DNA from: Candidatus Heimdallarchaeota archaeon
Lineage (GTDB): Archaea > Asgardarchaeota > Heimdallarchaeia > JABLTI01
Assembly: GCA_030671945.1 (NCBI GenBank)
Contig: DAOVHJ010000080.1
Span: 1 to 9,142, forward strand
Reading direction: 5' to 3'
DNA length: 9,142 nt
Shown here: in pieces, positions 1 through 5,806 of the stretch
Layout of the letters: each line of letters starts with the position of its first letter
Position numbering within the stretch: the stretch's first letter is position 1
Program-made: the position numbers and the translations under genes
The notes under the pieces: model-generated
Told to the model about the DNA's origin: nothing
Seen by the model: the letters and a program-made list of their open reading frames with translations, nothing else
The model's database searches: none

Positions 1-531
1 GGCGACGTAGTTGGTCATCCAGGTGCTACTGAACCGAAACCAGTTGAAACTTTCGTAGCAACAACCTTCATTTTGAAGAACCTTTCCAAACCAGGTGCTA
101 ACCAACCAACAGGTATGGCTAAAGGCTATGCTCCAATCGTTCACCTTGGTCAAGCAGCACAAGCTTGTCAAATTGAAAAATTCAAAATTCTCGCTAAATC
201 TGCTCAACGAAAATCTCTCGTCAAAACTGGTGAATATGATCCAGACATTTACTTACTACAAGGCGATCTTGCTGAAATTACCTTCAGACCATTTGCTCCA
301 TTCATTTGCGAAAAATATTCTGAATTCCCATCATTGGGTCGATTCGCAGCTCGTGATATGGGACAAACAGTTGCAGTTGGCATTATTAAGGACGTAAAAG
401 CTGCTAAACCAAAAGTTGAAAAGCCAAAAGCTGAAAAGCCAAAAGCTGAAAAGCCAAAAGCTGCTAAACCAAAAGCTGCTAAACCAAAAGTTGAAAAGCC
501 AAAAGCTGCTAAACCAAAAGCTAAGAAATAG
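1..531 (+). CDS. tuf: Translation elongation factor 1-alpha (aEF1A), C-terminal part only
   Basis: This is the 3' end of the GTPase that delivers aminoacyl-tRNA to the ribosome. The reading frame is open from base 1, so the G domain and most of domain II lie outside the window. The 176 visible residues begin with GDVVGHP, the motif at the domain II/III boundary, and continue through domain III. Recognisable stretches are GYAPIVHLGQAAQACQ, then LLQGDLAEITFRP and the hallmark FPSLGRFAARDMGQTVAVG. Compared with typical archaeal EF-1A, domain III has small insertions around residues 27-39 and 75-87. The chain does not stop after the last beta strand (GIIKDV) but runs on for about 43 residues of Lys/Pro/Ala/Glu repeats. 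Eukaryotic eEF1A also ends in a lysine-rich tail at this point, though with a different sequence. Family assignment is secure. The function of the tail is unknown. Confidence 0.95.
   Translation, partial: GDVVGHPGATEPKPVETFVATTFILKNLSKPGANQPTGMAKGYAPIVHLGQAAQACQIEKFKILAKSAQRKSLVKTGEYDPDIYLLQGDLAEITFRPFAPFICEKYSEFPSLGRFAARDMGQTVAVGIIKDVKAAKPKVEKPKAEKPKAEKPKAAKPKAAKPKVEKPKAAKPKAKK
406..525 (+). repeat. Eight tandem 15-bp units encoding KPKxx pentapeptides
   Basis: Eight in-frame 15-bp units follow each other without interruption at the 3' end of the EF-1A gene. They read KPKVE, KPKAE, KPKAE, KPKAA, KPKAA, KPKVE, KPKAA, KPKAK, with one more Lys before the stop. The units are nearly identical in DNA (aarCCAAAAGYTGMW type), which suggests expansion by slippage or unequal recombination. 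The copy number is therefore likely to vary between strains. Confidence 0.95.
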
Positions 532-540
532 AATTCTCAA

Positions 541-575
541 TTCTATTCCTTATTTTCTCTTTTTCTTGTTTCATT
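541..575 (+). terminator. T-rich terminator tract after EF-1A
   Basis: Directly after the EF-1A stop the + strand becomes strongly pyrimidine-rich, with several T runs of 4-5 and no stable hairpin. Archaeal RNA polymerase terminates at such oligo-T tracts, so this is a plausible terminator for the EF-1A transcript. The call rests on composition only. Confidence 0.45.
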
Positions 576-616
576 CTATTCTTGTGCATTTTATCTGTTG
601 AGTTAAATTGAAACCA

Positions 617-631
617 ATAAATATTATAAGG
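617..631 (+). promoter_or_regulatory. Possible TATA box for the PadR-type gene
   Basis: An AT-rich element containing ATATTATAAGG lies about 65 bases before the ATG at 692. It would place transcription start near 650 and give a leader of roughly 40 nt. The heptamer ATATATC occurs twice in that leader, at 658 and 674, exactly 16 bp apart. That spacing is a possible operator for the encoded regulator, but the sequence is so AT-rich that chance is likely. Confidence 0.35.
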
Positions 632-691
632 TACATATTCTCTCTTGTATAGTGAAAATATATCATATCATGCATATATCGTTGTGAATTC

Positions 692-1363
692 ATGCCAGAA
701 AAGAGTGAAAGTGTTAATTTGAATGAATCTAACACTCAAGAAAATATTGGTCACGAGCTCCTTACGGGTTTAACTCAGTTACTGATATTGCTTATTTTGA
801 AGCATGGTCCTCAACATGGTTATGAACTAGCAAGCCGATTAGAACCGATTTATGGGCGTCGACTTTCCCCTGGAACCATCTATCCTTTACTTCAACGAAT
901 GGAGAATAAAGAGTATATTCAGAGCACCACAATGATAGTTTCCGGTCGTAAAAGGAAAACTTATGTCAACACTCGAATGGGTCGTATTGCTATGGATAAT
1001 GCTCAAGAAACACTTCAAAGTATTATTGACATAAAAAGTCCAAAAATAGAAGCTGATGCACCAGGTATTGAACTTCTTAAAAGCTTAGCTCAATTCAGAA
1101 TTCTCTTGATACTCGAACAATCTCCTCTTCATGGTTATGAATTAGTTGAAAAATTGGATGATTATTTTGGACAAAGAATCGCCTTAGGTACAATCTATCC
1201 TTCCCTTCATAGACTTGTTGAGAAAGGATATATTATTAGTAAATCTAAATGGGACGGTGATCGAGAACGTAAAGTCTATGAACTTACTTCTCAAGGTAAA
1301 ACAGCTGTTAGAAATGCTCATGTTGAGATTAGTCAAATTGCTGCAGATACCATCTTTGACTAA
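692..1363 (+). CDS. Tandem PadR-like transcription regulator (two wHTH domains in one chain)
   Basis: A 223-residue protein with two full PadR-type winged-helix domains. The first spans about residues 22-112, with HGYEL at 42-46, GTIYPLLQRM at 61-70 and a basic wing around SGRKRKTY. The second spans about 126-220, with HGYEL at 147-151, GTIYPSLHRL at 166-175 and the wing GDRERKVYELT. The motif spacing between copies is 105 residues. PadR proteins normally have one such domain and dimerise to bind palindromic operators, often their own promoter. Here the covalent duplication could act as a built-in dimer. The usual long C-terminal dimerisation helix is short after each copy. The N-terminal 20 residues are polar and probably disordered. 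The ATG at 692 has no clear Shine-Dalgarno sequence. The gene is flanked by gaps of 160 and 130 bp, so it is probably transcribed alone. Ligand and targets cannot be read from the sequence. Confidence 0.88.
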   Translation: MPEKSESVNLNESNTQENIGHELLTGLTQLLILLILKHGPQHGYELASRLEPIYGRRLSPGTIYPLLQRMENKEYIQSTTMIVSGRKRKTYVNTRMGRIAMDNAQETLQSIIDIKSPKIEADAPGIELLKSLAQFRILLILEQSPLHGYELVEKLDDYFGQRIALGTIYPSLHRLVEKGYIISKSKWDGDRERKVYELTSQGKTAVRNAHVEISQIAADTIFD

Positions 1364-1375
1364 AACCTAAAAACT

Positions 1376-1389
1376 GTTCTTTATTTTTC
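1376..1389 (+). terminator. Short T-rich tract after the PadR-type gene
   Basis: About a dozen bases after the stop of the tandem PadR gene lies a T-rich stretch containing a run of five T. It fits archaeal oligo-T termination. It is a weak signal in an AT-rich intergenic region. Confidence 0.3.
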
Positions 1390-1493
1390 GTTAGAAATCA
1401 TCAAGTTTAACCAAATGAAAATGCTTTAATTCTTATTTAATTAGTTATATTCCTCAAGAACTGTAAAGAAACTAAAAAATTGATGGGAAAAAA

Positions 1494-1955
1494 ATGCGAG
1501 ATAATCAACACACCTGGTTCATTGTAAGTGGAATTACTGGGATTCTCTTTATTATTTGGGGCAGTATAGCTACCGATGCTAGACCATTAATTCCTGGTGA
1601 TCATTGGCTAGTTGTTCCTGGGTGCATGTTACTTATCATCAGTATTTCCGGAATACTTGAAGGATTGATTACTGATATGCGTATTCTGAAATATTTCTCA
1701 GGATTAACAGCTAAAGAGATTACTATTACAGAAGCTGCAGATGAATTGAACATGGACGTTGACTCTTTTCGACAAAGAATTCTTACGTTAAAGATGAATG
1801 GAAAATTAGCTATTTCTTTTCTTCCAACTACTGGAGTTATAGTAAAATCTGATCTAATGAATGAACGAACTTGCTCATTCTGTGCTTATCCAAAGGTAGC
1901 TAAGGATTTCTGTCCAGTATGTGGATCAAAGAAATTGGTTGATAAAGCAAAATAA
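1494..1955 (+). CDS. Membrane protein with winged-helix-like segment and C-terminal zinc ribbon
   Basis: A 153-residue protein I do not recognise as a named family. Two hydrophobic helices lie at about residues 9-26 and 38-59, separated by a short polar loop, so it should be a membrane hairpin. Residues 68-118 look like a small winged helix: TITEAADELNMDVDSFRQRI resembles helix-turn-helix wording, and a following LTLKMNGKLAI...GVIVKSD resembles a wing. Residues 127-143 hold a CxxC-x9-CxxC zinc ribbon (C127, C130, C140, C143) of the rubredoxin-like knuckle type. The short N-terminus, MRDNQ, makes a cleaved signal peptide unlikely. The soluble C-terminal part probably faces the cytoplasm. The DapA-like gene follows after 44 bp on the same strand. 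A membrane-anchored regulator or an adaptor for protein or nucleic acid binding are both possible. The gene call is firm and the function is open. Confidence 0.8.
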   Translation: MRDNQHTWFIVSGITGILFIIWGSIATDARPLIPGDHWLVVPGCMLLIISISGILEGLITDMRILKYFSGLTAKEITITEAADELNMDVDSFRQRILTLKMNGKLAISFLPTTGVIVKSDLMNERTCSFCAYPKVAKDFCPVCGSKKLVDKAK

Positions 1956-1963
1956 ATTATAAA
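1954..1963 (+). promoter_or_regulatory. Weak TATA-like element before the DapA-like gene
   Basis: An AATTATAAAC-like stretch overlaps the stop of the preceding gene and lies about 40 bases before the ATG at 2000. It could start a transcript with a leader of about 15 nt. With only 44 bp between genes, read-through from upstream is equally plausible. Confidence 0.22.
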
Positions 1964-1999
1964 CTACAAAATTCAAGATATATGCAGAGTTGATAAGGA

Positions 2000-2971
2000 A
2001 TGGGTAAGAAATTCAAAGGAATTGGTTGCCCCTGTGTAACACCTTTTGATGAAGAGGAAGCACTTGATTTAGCAAAGCTTCGTGAACTCGTTGATTTCTT
2101 AATCAATAGTGAGATAAACGCAATCATTCCTGCTAGTAATTGCGGTGAATCATACTCATTAACTGATACTGAATATCATCAGCTAATCGATACGGTAATT
2201 GACCAAGTCAATAATGATGTTCCAATCTATGTTGGGTTACCAACAGAATCTAATGCTCATATACTTTCCATAGCGAAATACGCAACAGAAGCGGGAGTAG
2301 ATGGTTTAGTTTTATATCCTCCAAGAATTCCAAGTTTAACCATACAAGAATTGATTAATCATTTTGAGTTCATTAGTTCTAAAGTTGATAGTAATTTACT
2401 TGTAGTAAACGATCCTGACCATTGTAATCTCGATTTGTCTGTAGAGTTGATAAGTAAGATTTCTAAATTTGATAATGTTGTGGGTCTTGTAGAGCTTAGT
2501 AGTGATTTCAAGAAGATACCACAAATAAGTGCACAAGTAAGCGATGGATTTTTGGTTTATACTGGTCGAGGATTACTAGTTCCTCAAGCAATAAAAGAAG
2601 GTCGAGTCGAAGGTGCTATTGTTCCTAGTGCCAATGTTGTTCCAAATCTTTTATGCGAATTGTATGAAGCTTACAATGTAGAAGTAAAAGATCGTTTTGA
2701 AGAAATACAAACAATGCTAATTCCTTTAGAAATTGGGTTGAAACTTGGATCCTTCCCAGCTGCAATAAAAGCAAGCTTGAACATGCTAGGTGTTAATGTT
2801 GGCAATCCAAGAAGACCCATATCCACTTTATCTGAAGGAGATCTCGAGAAATTACGCAATATTCTGATTGGTGCTGGTTGTATACGTCCTACAATAATCG
2901 AGGAAGAAACTGAAAGCACTAATAATGGAAAAGAAAGTAAGAAAACCAGTGCGAAAAAGAAAGAAACTTAA
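2000..2971 (+). CDS. DapA/NanA-superfamily TIM-barrel protein lacking the catalytic lysine
   Basis: A 323-residue protein with the full length and layout of the dihydrodipicolinate synthase / N-acetylneuraminate lyase superfamily. It starts with GIGCPCVTPFD, has NCGESYSLT at 47-55 in place of the GTTGES loop, YVGL at 77-80, a VNDP segment at 136-139, NVVGLVEL at 159-166, and an SFPAAIKASLNMLG helix near 251-264. Family members form a Schiff base through a lysine in the GIKE/GIKD motif. Here that position is Val164 (codon 2489-2491). By my alignment the DapA Tyr133 position is Val136, Arg138 is His141, and Thr44/Thr45 are Asn47/Cys48. It is thus unlikely to be an aldolase and should not be called dapA. 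It may be a binding or scaffold protein, or it may use other chemistry. Residues 300-323 form a charged tail ending in several lysines. The A24 peptidase gene follows after 32 bp and may be co-transcribed. The fold call is strong and the function unknown. Confidence 0.85.
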   Translation: MGKKFKGIGCPCVTPFDEEEALDLAKLRELVDFLINSEINAIIPASNCGESYSLTDTEYHQLIDTVIDQVNNDVPIYVGLPTESNAHILSIAKYATEAGVDGLVLYPPRIPSLTIQELINHFEFISSKVDSNLLVVNDPDHCNLDLSVELISKISKFDNVVGLVELSSDFKKIPQISAQVSDGFLVYTGRGLLVPQAIKEGRVEGAIVPSANVVPNLLCELYEAYNVEVKDRFEEIQTMLIPLEIGLKLGSFPAAIKASLNMLGVNVGNPRRPISTLSEGDLEKLRNILIGAGCIRPTIIEEETESTNNGKESKKTSAKKKET

Positions 2972-3003
2972 TTATCTGTCATAAAAGAAATGAGTGTACA
3001 AAA

Positions 3004-4293
3004 ATGACTTTTCTCGATGTCTATGAAATTATTGTTCCGATTTTAACAATAGCTGCTTTACTTTACGCAGGTATTGAAGATCTTTTGTTTCGCGAAGTAC
3101 GTAGAGAAATTGTATGGATATTAATGATAGGCATAGGTGTTGTTCTTGATATTCTCTATATTGTCTTTTTCGTAGGTGATTATTCTTTTTATGAACCACT
3201 AGCAGAAGTATTACTCACAATAGTTATAGGGTTCATATTTGGTTTTGTTTTATTCTATTTCGGGGTGTGGGGAGGAGCTGATACAAAAGCACTTTGGGCT
3301 CTCGCAGTTCTAACTCCTGTGCATCCTTTTGGTGGAAATGTATTAGGTGTAGATATTGGGCAAGAGATTCTAATAATAAACTCATCAGTATTTTCAATTC
3401 TTATTAATTCAGGATTAATAGCTCTGTTTTATCCTCTCTTTCTAATGATTGTTAATACTGTAACCGCAGCCAAAGGATCATTATTCAATGAAGTAAGAGG
3501 TTCAACTTCAGAAAAAATACGCTGCTTTATGTTTGGATATAAGAAAAAGGTAAGTAAGATCAATCATAATAGAATGCACTTCGATTTCCTTGAAGAATTA
3601 CCCAAGAAACAATTTCAGGGCAAGTTCACAGGTAATTTTGAAGGAAAGGCTGATGGGAAGTTTACAGGGATTTTCCAAGGAAAAATCACTGGTGAATTTA
3701 CAGGAACAATAATTGGTAAATTGTACAAATCATTTGATAAATCCATAAGTGAATTGAATGCTGAAGAAGTCATAAAAGACGCTAAGAAAATAACTGAAGA
3801 ACATTCTATTGAATCAGATGATGAGGATGAGAAACCAAACCTAGTTTTGCTAAAATATCGTGAATTATTCACTAAGGAAGAGAAAGAACCTCAACCTATA
3901 GACAATGATACAATAATCTTTAGTGAAGGAATATTTCATGGACCCATCGAAGGGACATTTATAGGAACAATTGATGGATTTTTCACAGGAAAGTTTAATG
4001 GTGATTTACTAGGGTTGCTTGAGGGAGATTTCGAGGGAACCTCATCTAAAGGAAAATTGACAGGAGAAAAATCAGTTGCTGAAAACGAGTGGCAACTAAA
4101 ACTTCGTTTTGGTTTGGATGAAGAGGATGTGATGGAAAGGAGACAGTTACGTACTTTGTGGCAGTTACAATCTCATAAAAAAGAAAGTGTTTGGGTTACT
4201 CCAGGGTTACCCTTTGTTACCTTCATGTTAATTGGCTACATACTGTATCTGATATTTGATAATTTAGCTATCTTTCTGTTCTCTCTTGCTTAA
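3004..4293 (+). CDS. Archaeal A24 prepilin/preflagellin peptidase with glycine-repeat insertion
   Basis: A 429-residue membrane aspartyl protease of the FlaK/PibD type, which cleaves class III signal peptides of archaeal pilins and archaellins at the cytoplasmic face. Helices lie near residues 7-25, 35-56, 66-88, 94-108, 127-152 and 402-426. The two catalytic aspartates are expected to be Asp26 (EDLLFREV, after the first helix) and Asp93 in GGADTKAL, the archaeal form of GxGD. The cytosolic loop starts with the family-like FGYKKKVSKI and HFDFLEEL, and ends with LRFGLDEEDV, VWVTPGLPF and the last helix. Between these, residues 204-355 are extra, whereas typical archaeal members are about 230-300 residues. 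The insert has two blocks in which every fourth residue is Gly (206-238 and 309-345), separated by an acidic, probably helical and disordered stretch (245-300). It lies 32 bp after the DapA-like gene. No pilin or archaellin gene is visible nearby, so its substrates are unknown. Confidence 0.87.
   Translation: MTFLDVYEIIVPILTIAALLYAGIEDLLFREVRREIVWILMIGIGVVLDILYIVFFVGDYSFYEPLAEVLLTIVIGFIFGFVLFYFGVWGGADTKALWALAVLTPVHPFGGNVLGVDIGQEILIINSSVFSILINSGLIALFYPLFLMIVNTVTAAKGSLFNEVRGSTSEKIRCFMFGYKKKVSKINHNRMHFDFLEELPKKQFQGKFTGNFEGKADGKFTGIFQGKITGEFTGTIIGKLYKSFDKSISELNAEEVIKDAKKITEEHSIESDDEDEKPNLVLLKYRELFTKEEKEPQPIDNDTIIFSEGIFHGPIEGTFIGTIDGFFTGKFNGDLLGLLEGDFEGTSSKGKLTGEKSVAENEWQLKLRFGLDEEDVMERRQLRTLWQLQSHKKESVWVTPGLPFVTFMLIGYILYLIFDNLAIFLFSLA
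3619..3723 (+). repeat. Glycine tetrad repeat block 1 (nine units of G-x-hydrophobic-x)
   Basis: Residues 206-240 of the peptidase have Gly at 206, 210, 214, 218, 222, 226, 230, 234 and 238, without a gap. Units read GKFT, GNFE, GKAD, GKFT, GIFQ, GKIT, GEFT, GTII, GKL. Odd positions alternate Gly with mostly Phe/Ile/Leu and even positions are mostly polar, as expected for a flat or solenoid beta structure with a glycine/hydrophobic face. Confidence 0.9.
3928..4065 (+). repeat. Glycine tetrad repeat block 2 (ten units plus degenerate end)
   Basis: Residues 309-354 of the peptidase repeat the same rule: Gly at 309, 313, 317, 321, 325, 329, 333, 337, 341 and 345, then 350 and 354 after a one-residue slip. 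Units include GIFH, GPIE, GTFI, GTID, GFFT, GKFN, GDLL, GLLE, GDFE. The DNA of the units is not a clean tandem repeat, so the periodicity is kept at protein level and looks selected. Confidence 0.9.
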
Positions 4294-4344
4294 AAATTAC
4301 TGAAAAATAGAAATGTATTAAGAAATTAGAATAACTAACGAAGG

Positions 4345-4351
4345 TTTTTTT
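4345..4351 (+). terminator. T7 run before the FAD oxidoreductase gene
   Basis: A run of seven T sits in the 92-bp gap after the A24 peptidase gene. It could end the upstream transcript. An AT-rich stretch at 4359-4370 (AAATAAATAAAA type) follows and might serve as a promoter for the next gene. Both signals are weak. Confidence 0.33.
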
Positions 4352-4385
4352 ATCTGGTAAATAAATAAAATCAAGGTAAGAAACA

Positions 4386-5768
4386 ATGGATGATTTTGTT
4401 ATTGTTGGTGCAGGTCCCGCGGGAATTTTTTGTGCACTCGAATTGCTAAATCAAGGTTATAATAAAATTACTCTAATTGATCGAGGGAAGGAAGTTTTCA
4501 AACGTAGATGTCCAAGAAGAGAAAAGAATATTGAGTGTACTGCATGTAAAATTTGCGACATTACAAGTGGATTTGGAGGATCGGGTGCCTGGTCAGATGG
4601 GAAAATAACTAAAGATGTGACTGGTAAAGTCGGAGGATGGATGAGTGATTTTCTTACTCTAGATGAATTAGCTAAATACACCGAGTATGTAGATCAAAAG
4701 ATTCTTTCCTTTAGTAATGGCAACGATAGATACTTTAGTCCAGATCCTGCATTCGTAGAACAAATGGATAGTAAATGTCGTAAAGAGAATATGCGTTTGA
4801 TTACTTATCCTATTCGTCATTTAGGAACTGATAACGCTGCTGCCATCATGGATAATTTTTACAAGTATTTGAAAGACAAAATTAACATTGTGCTGAAAAC
4901 AAAAGTAGATAAAATTCTAGTTGAAGATGGAAAAGCAATTGGTGTTTCAACAACCACAGGCAAAGTGTATAAAGCGAAAAAAATTGTCATGGGTGTTGGT
5001 AGAGGTGGAACCAACTGGCTAAAATCAGAATGCGATCGGTTGGGGATATCTTACTCGAATAATGCAGTTGATATTGGTGTTCGGATTGAAACGTTGAATG
5101 AATATTGTGATGAATTTACAGCTAATCTCTATGAGTTTAAAATTGAATATGTCACGAAAACTTACGAAGACAATGTCAGAACATTTTGTGTTTGTCCTGA
5201 AGGCTATGTTACAACAGAACGATATGATGAAACAACTTGTGTGAATGGTGAGAGCCGAACTGATATTAAGAGTCCAAATACAAATTTTGCTATTTTAGTT
5301 ACTTGTAATTTTACAGAACCATTCAAGCAACCAATACAATATGCAAAGCATGTTGCTAATCTGGCAAATATGTTATCCGGTGGAAACTCAGTTCTGATAC
5401 AAAGATTCGAGGATCTCAAAAATGGCCGACGTTCAACTCCTGACAGATTATCTCGTTCAGTCATTAAACCCACCCTTGAGAGTGCGGTTGCTGGTGATAT
5501 AAGTTTTGCAATGCCTTCTCGAGTAATGAGTGACTTAAGGGATTTCTTAACTCATTTGAATAGAATCATGCCTGGAATTGATGGTCCTAATACTTTGCTT
5601 TACGCTCCTGAAATTAAACTCTATAGTATTCGTATAGATTTAACTAATGATCTTGAATCTAAGGATGTGAAAAACATTTACTTTGTTGGAGATGGTGCGG
5701 GAATTACTCGAGGAGTTATGCAAAGCGCTATTTCAGGTGTTGTAGTTGCTAGAGCAAATAAGAAGTAA
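4386..5768 (+). CDS. FAD-dependent oxidoreductase (COG2509-type)
   Basis: A 460-residue flavoprotein of the uncharacterised FAD-dependent dehydrogenase family. The N-terminus is the dinucleotide-binding Rossmann motif VIVGAGPAGIFCALEL (5-20), ending with the acidic residue in TLIDRG (29-34). A cysteine cluster follows: C42, C51, C54 and C57, in the RRCPRRE and ECTACKIC segments. Next come the family signature GFGGSGAWSDGKIT (62-75), a VMGVGRGGTNWL segment, DIGVRIE, FCVCPEGYV and the C-terminal FAD-binding motif FVGDGAGITRGVMQSAISG. Length and motif order are complete for the family. Members are predicted soluble and cytoplasmic, and their substrate is unknown. The four cysteines recur in relatives as I recall them and could hold a metal or Fe-S centre, but this is inference. 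An AAGGT ribosome-binding site ends eight bases before the ATG. The gene converges on the metallophosphoesterase gene, with only 18 bp between the stops. Confidence 0.88.
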   Translation: MDDFVIVGAGPAGIFCALELLNQGYNKITLIDRGKEVFKRRCPRREKNIECTACKICDITSGFGGSGAWSDGKITKDVTGKVGGWMSDFLTLDELAKYTEYVDQKILSFSNGNDRYFSPDPAFVEQMDSKCRKENMRLITYPIRHLGTDNAAAIMDNFYKYLKDKINIVLKTKVDKILVEDGKAIGVSTTTGKVYKAKKIVMGVGRGGTNWLKSECDRLGISYSNNAVDIGVRIETLNEYCDEFTANLYEFKIEYVTKTYEDNVRTFCVCPEGYVTTERYDETTCVNGESRTDIKSPNTNFAILVTCNFTEPFKQPIQYAKHVANLANMLSGGNSVLIQRFEDLKNGRRSTPDRLSRSVIKPTLESAVAGDISFAMPSRVMSDLRDFLTHLNRIMPGIDGPNTLLYAPEIKLYSIRIDLTNDLESKDVKNIYFVGDGAGITRGVMQSAISGVVVARANKK

Positions 5769-5784
5769 TTTTGTCTAGAAAAGA

Positions 5785-5806
5785 TTTTATTTTTTCCTTT
5801 TTCTTT
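5785..5806 (+). terminator. T-rich terminator overlapping the end of the convergent gene
   Basis: Just past the FAD oxidoreductase stop the + strand carries T4, T6, T5 and T4 runs in close succession. Most of the tract lies inside the opposite-strand metallophosphoesterase gene, where it encodes the lysine-rich C-terminus. It should end the rightward transcript. Confidence 0.5.

Noticed and set aside
406..525. Regular 15-bp repeats that could suggest a CRISPR array or a repeat element
   Set aside because: The units are contiguous without spacers, in frame, and encode a simple KPKxx tail of EF-1A.
331..601. Long open frames on both strands across the EF-1A tail, encoding low-complexity repeats
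   Set aside because: They are frame-shifted readings of the 15-bp repeats and have no other support. The EF-1A frame matches the known protein.
692..1363. Assembly duplication or fusion error in the PadR-type gene
   Set aside because: The two halves share the fold motifs but differ clearly in sequence, so they are diverged domains, not a copied read.
2000..2971. Annotation as dapA (4-hydroxy-tetrahydrodipicolinate synthase) in lysine synthesis
   Set aside because: The Schiff-base lysine is Val164 and other catalytic positions are changed. There are no other lysine-pathway genes nearby.
3004..4293. Glycine repeats read as collagen-like (G-x-y) sequence
   Set aside because: The period is four, not three, and Pro is nearly absent.
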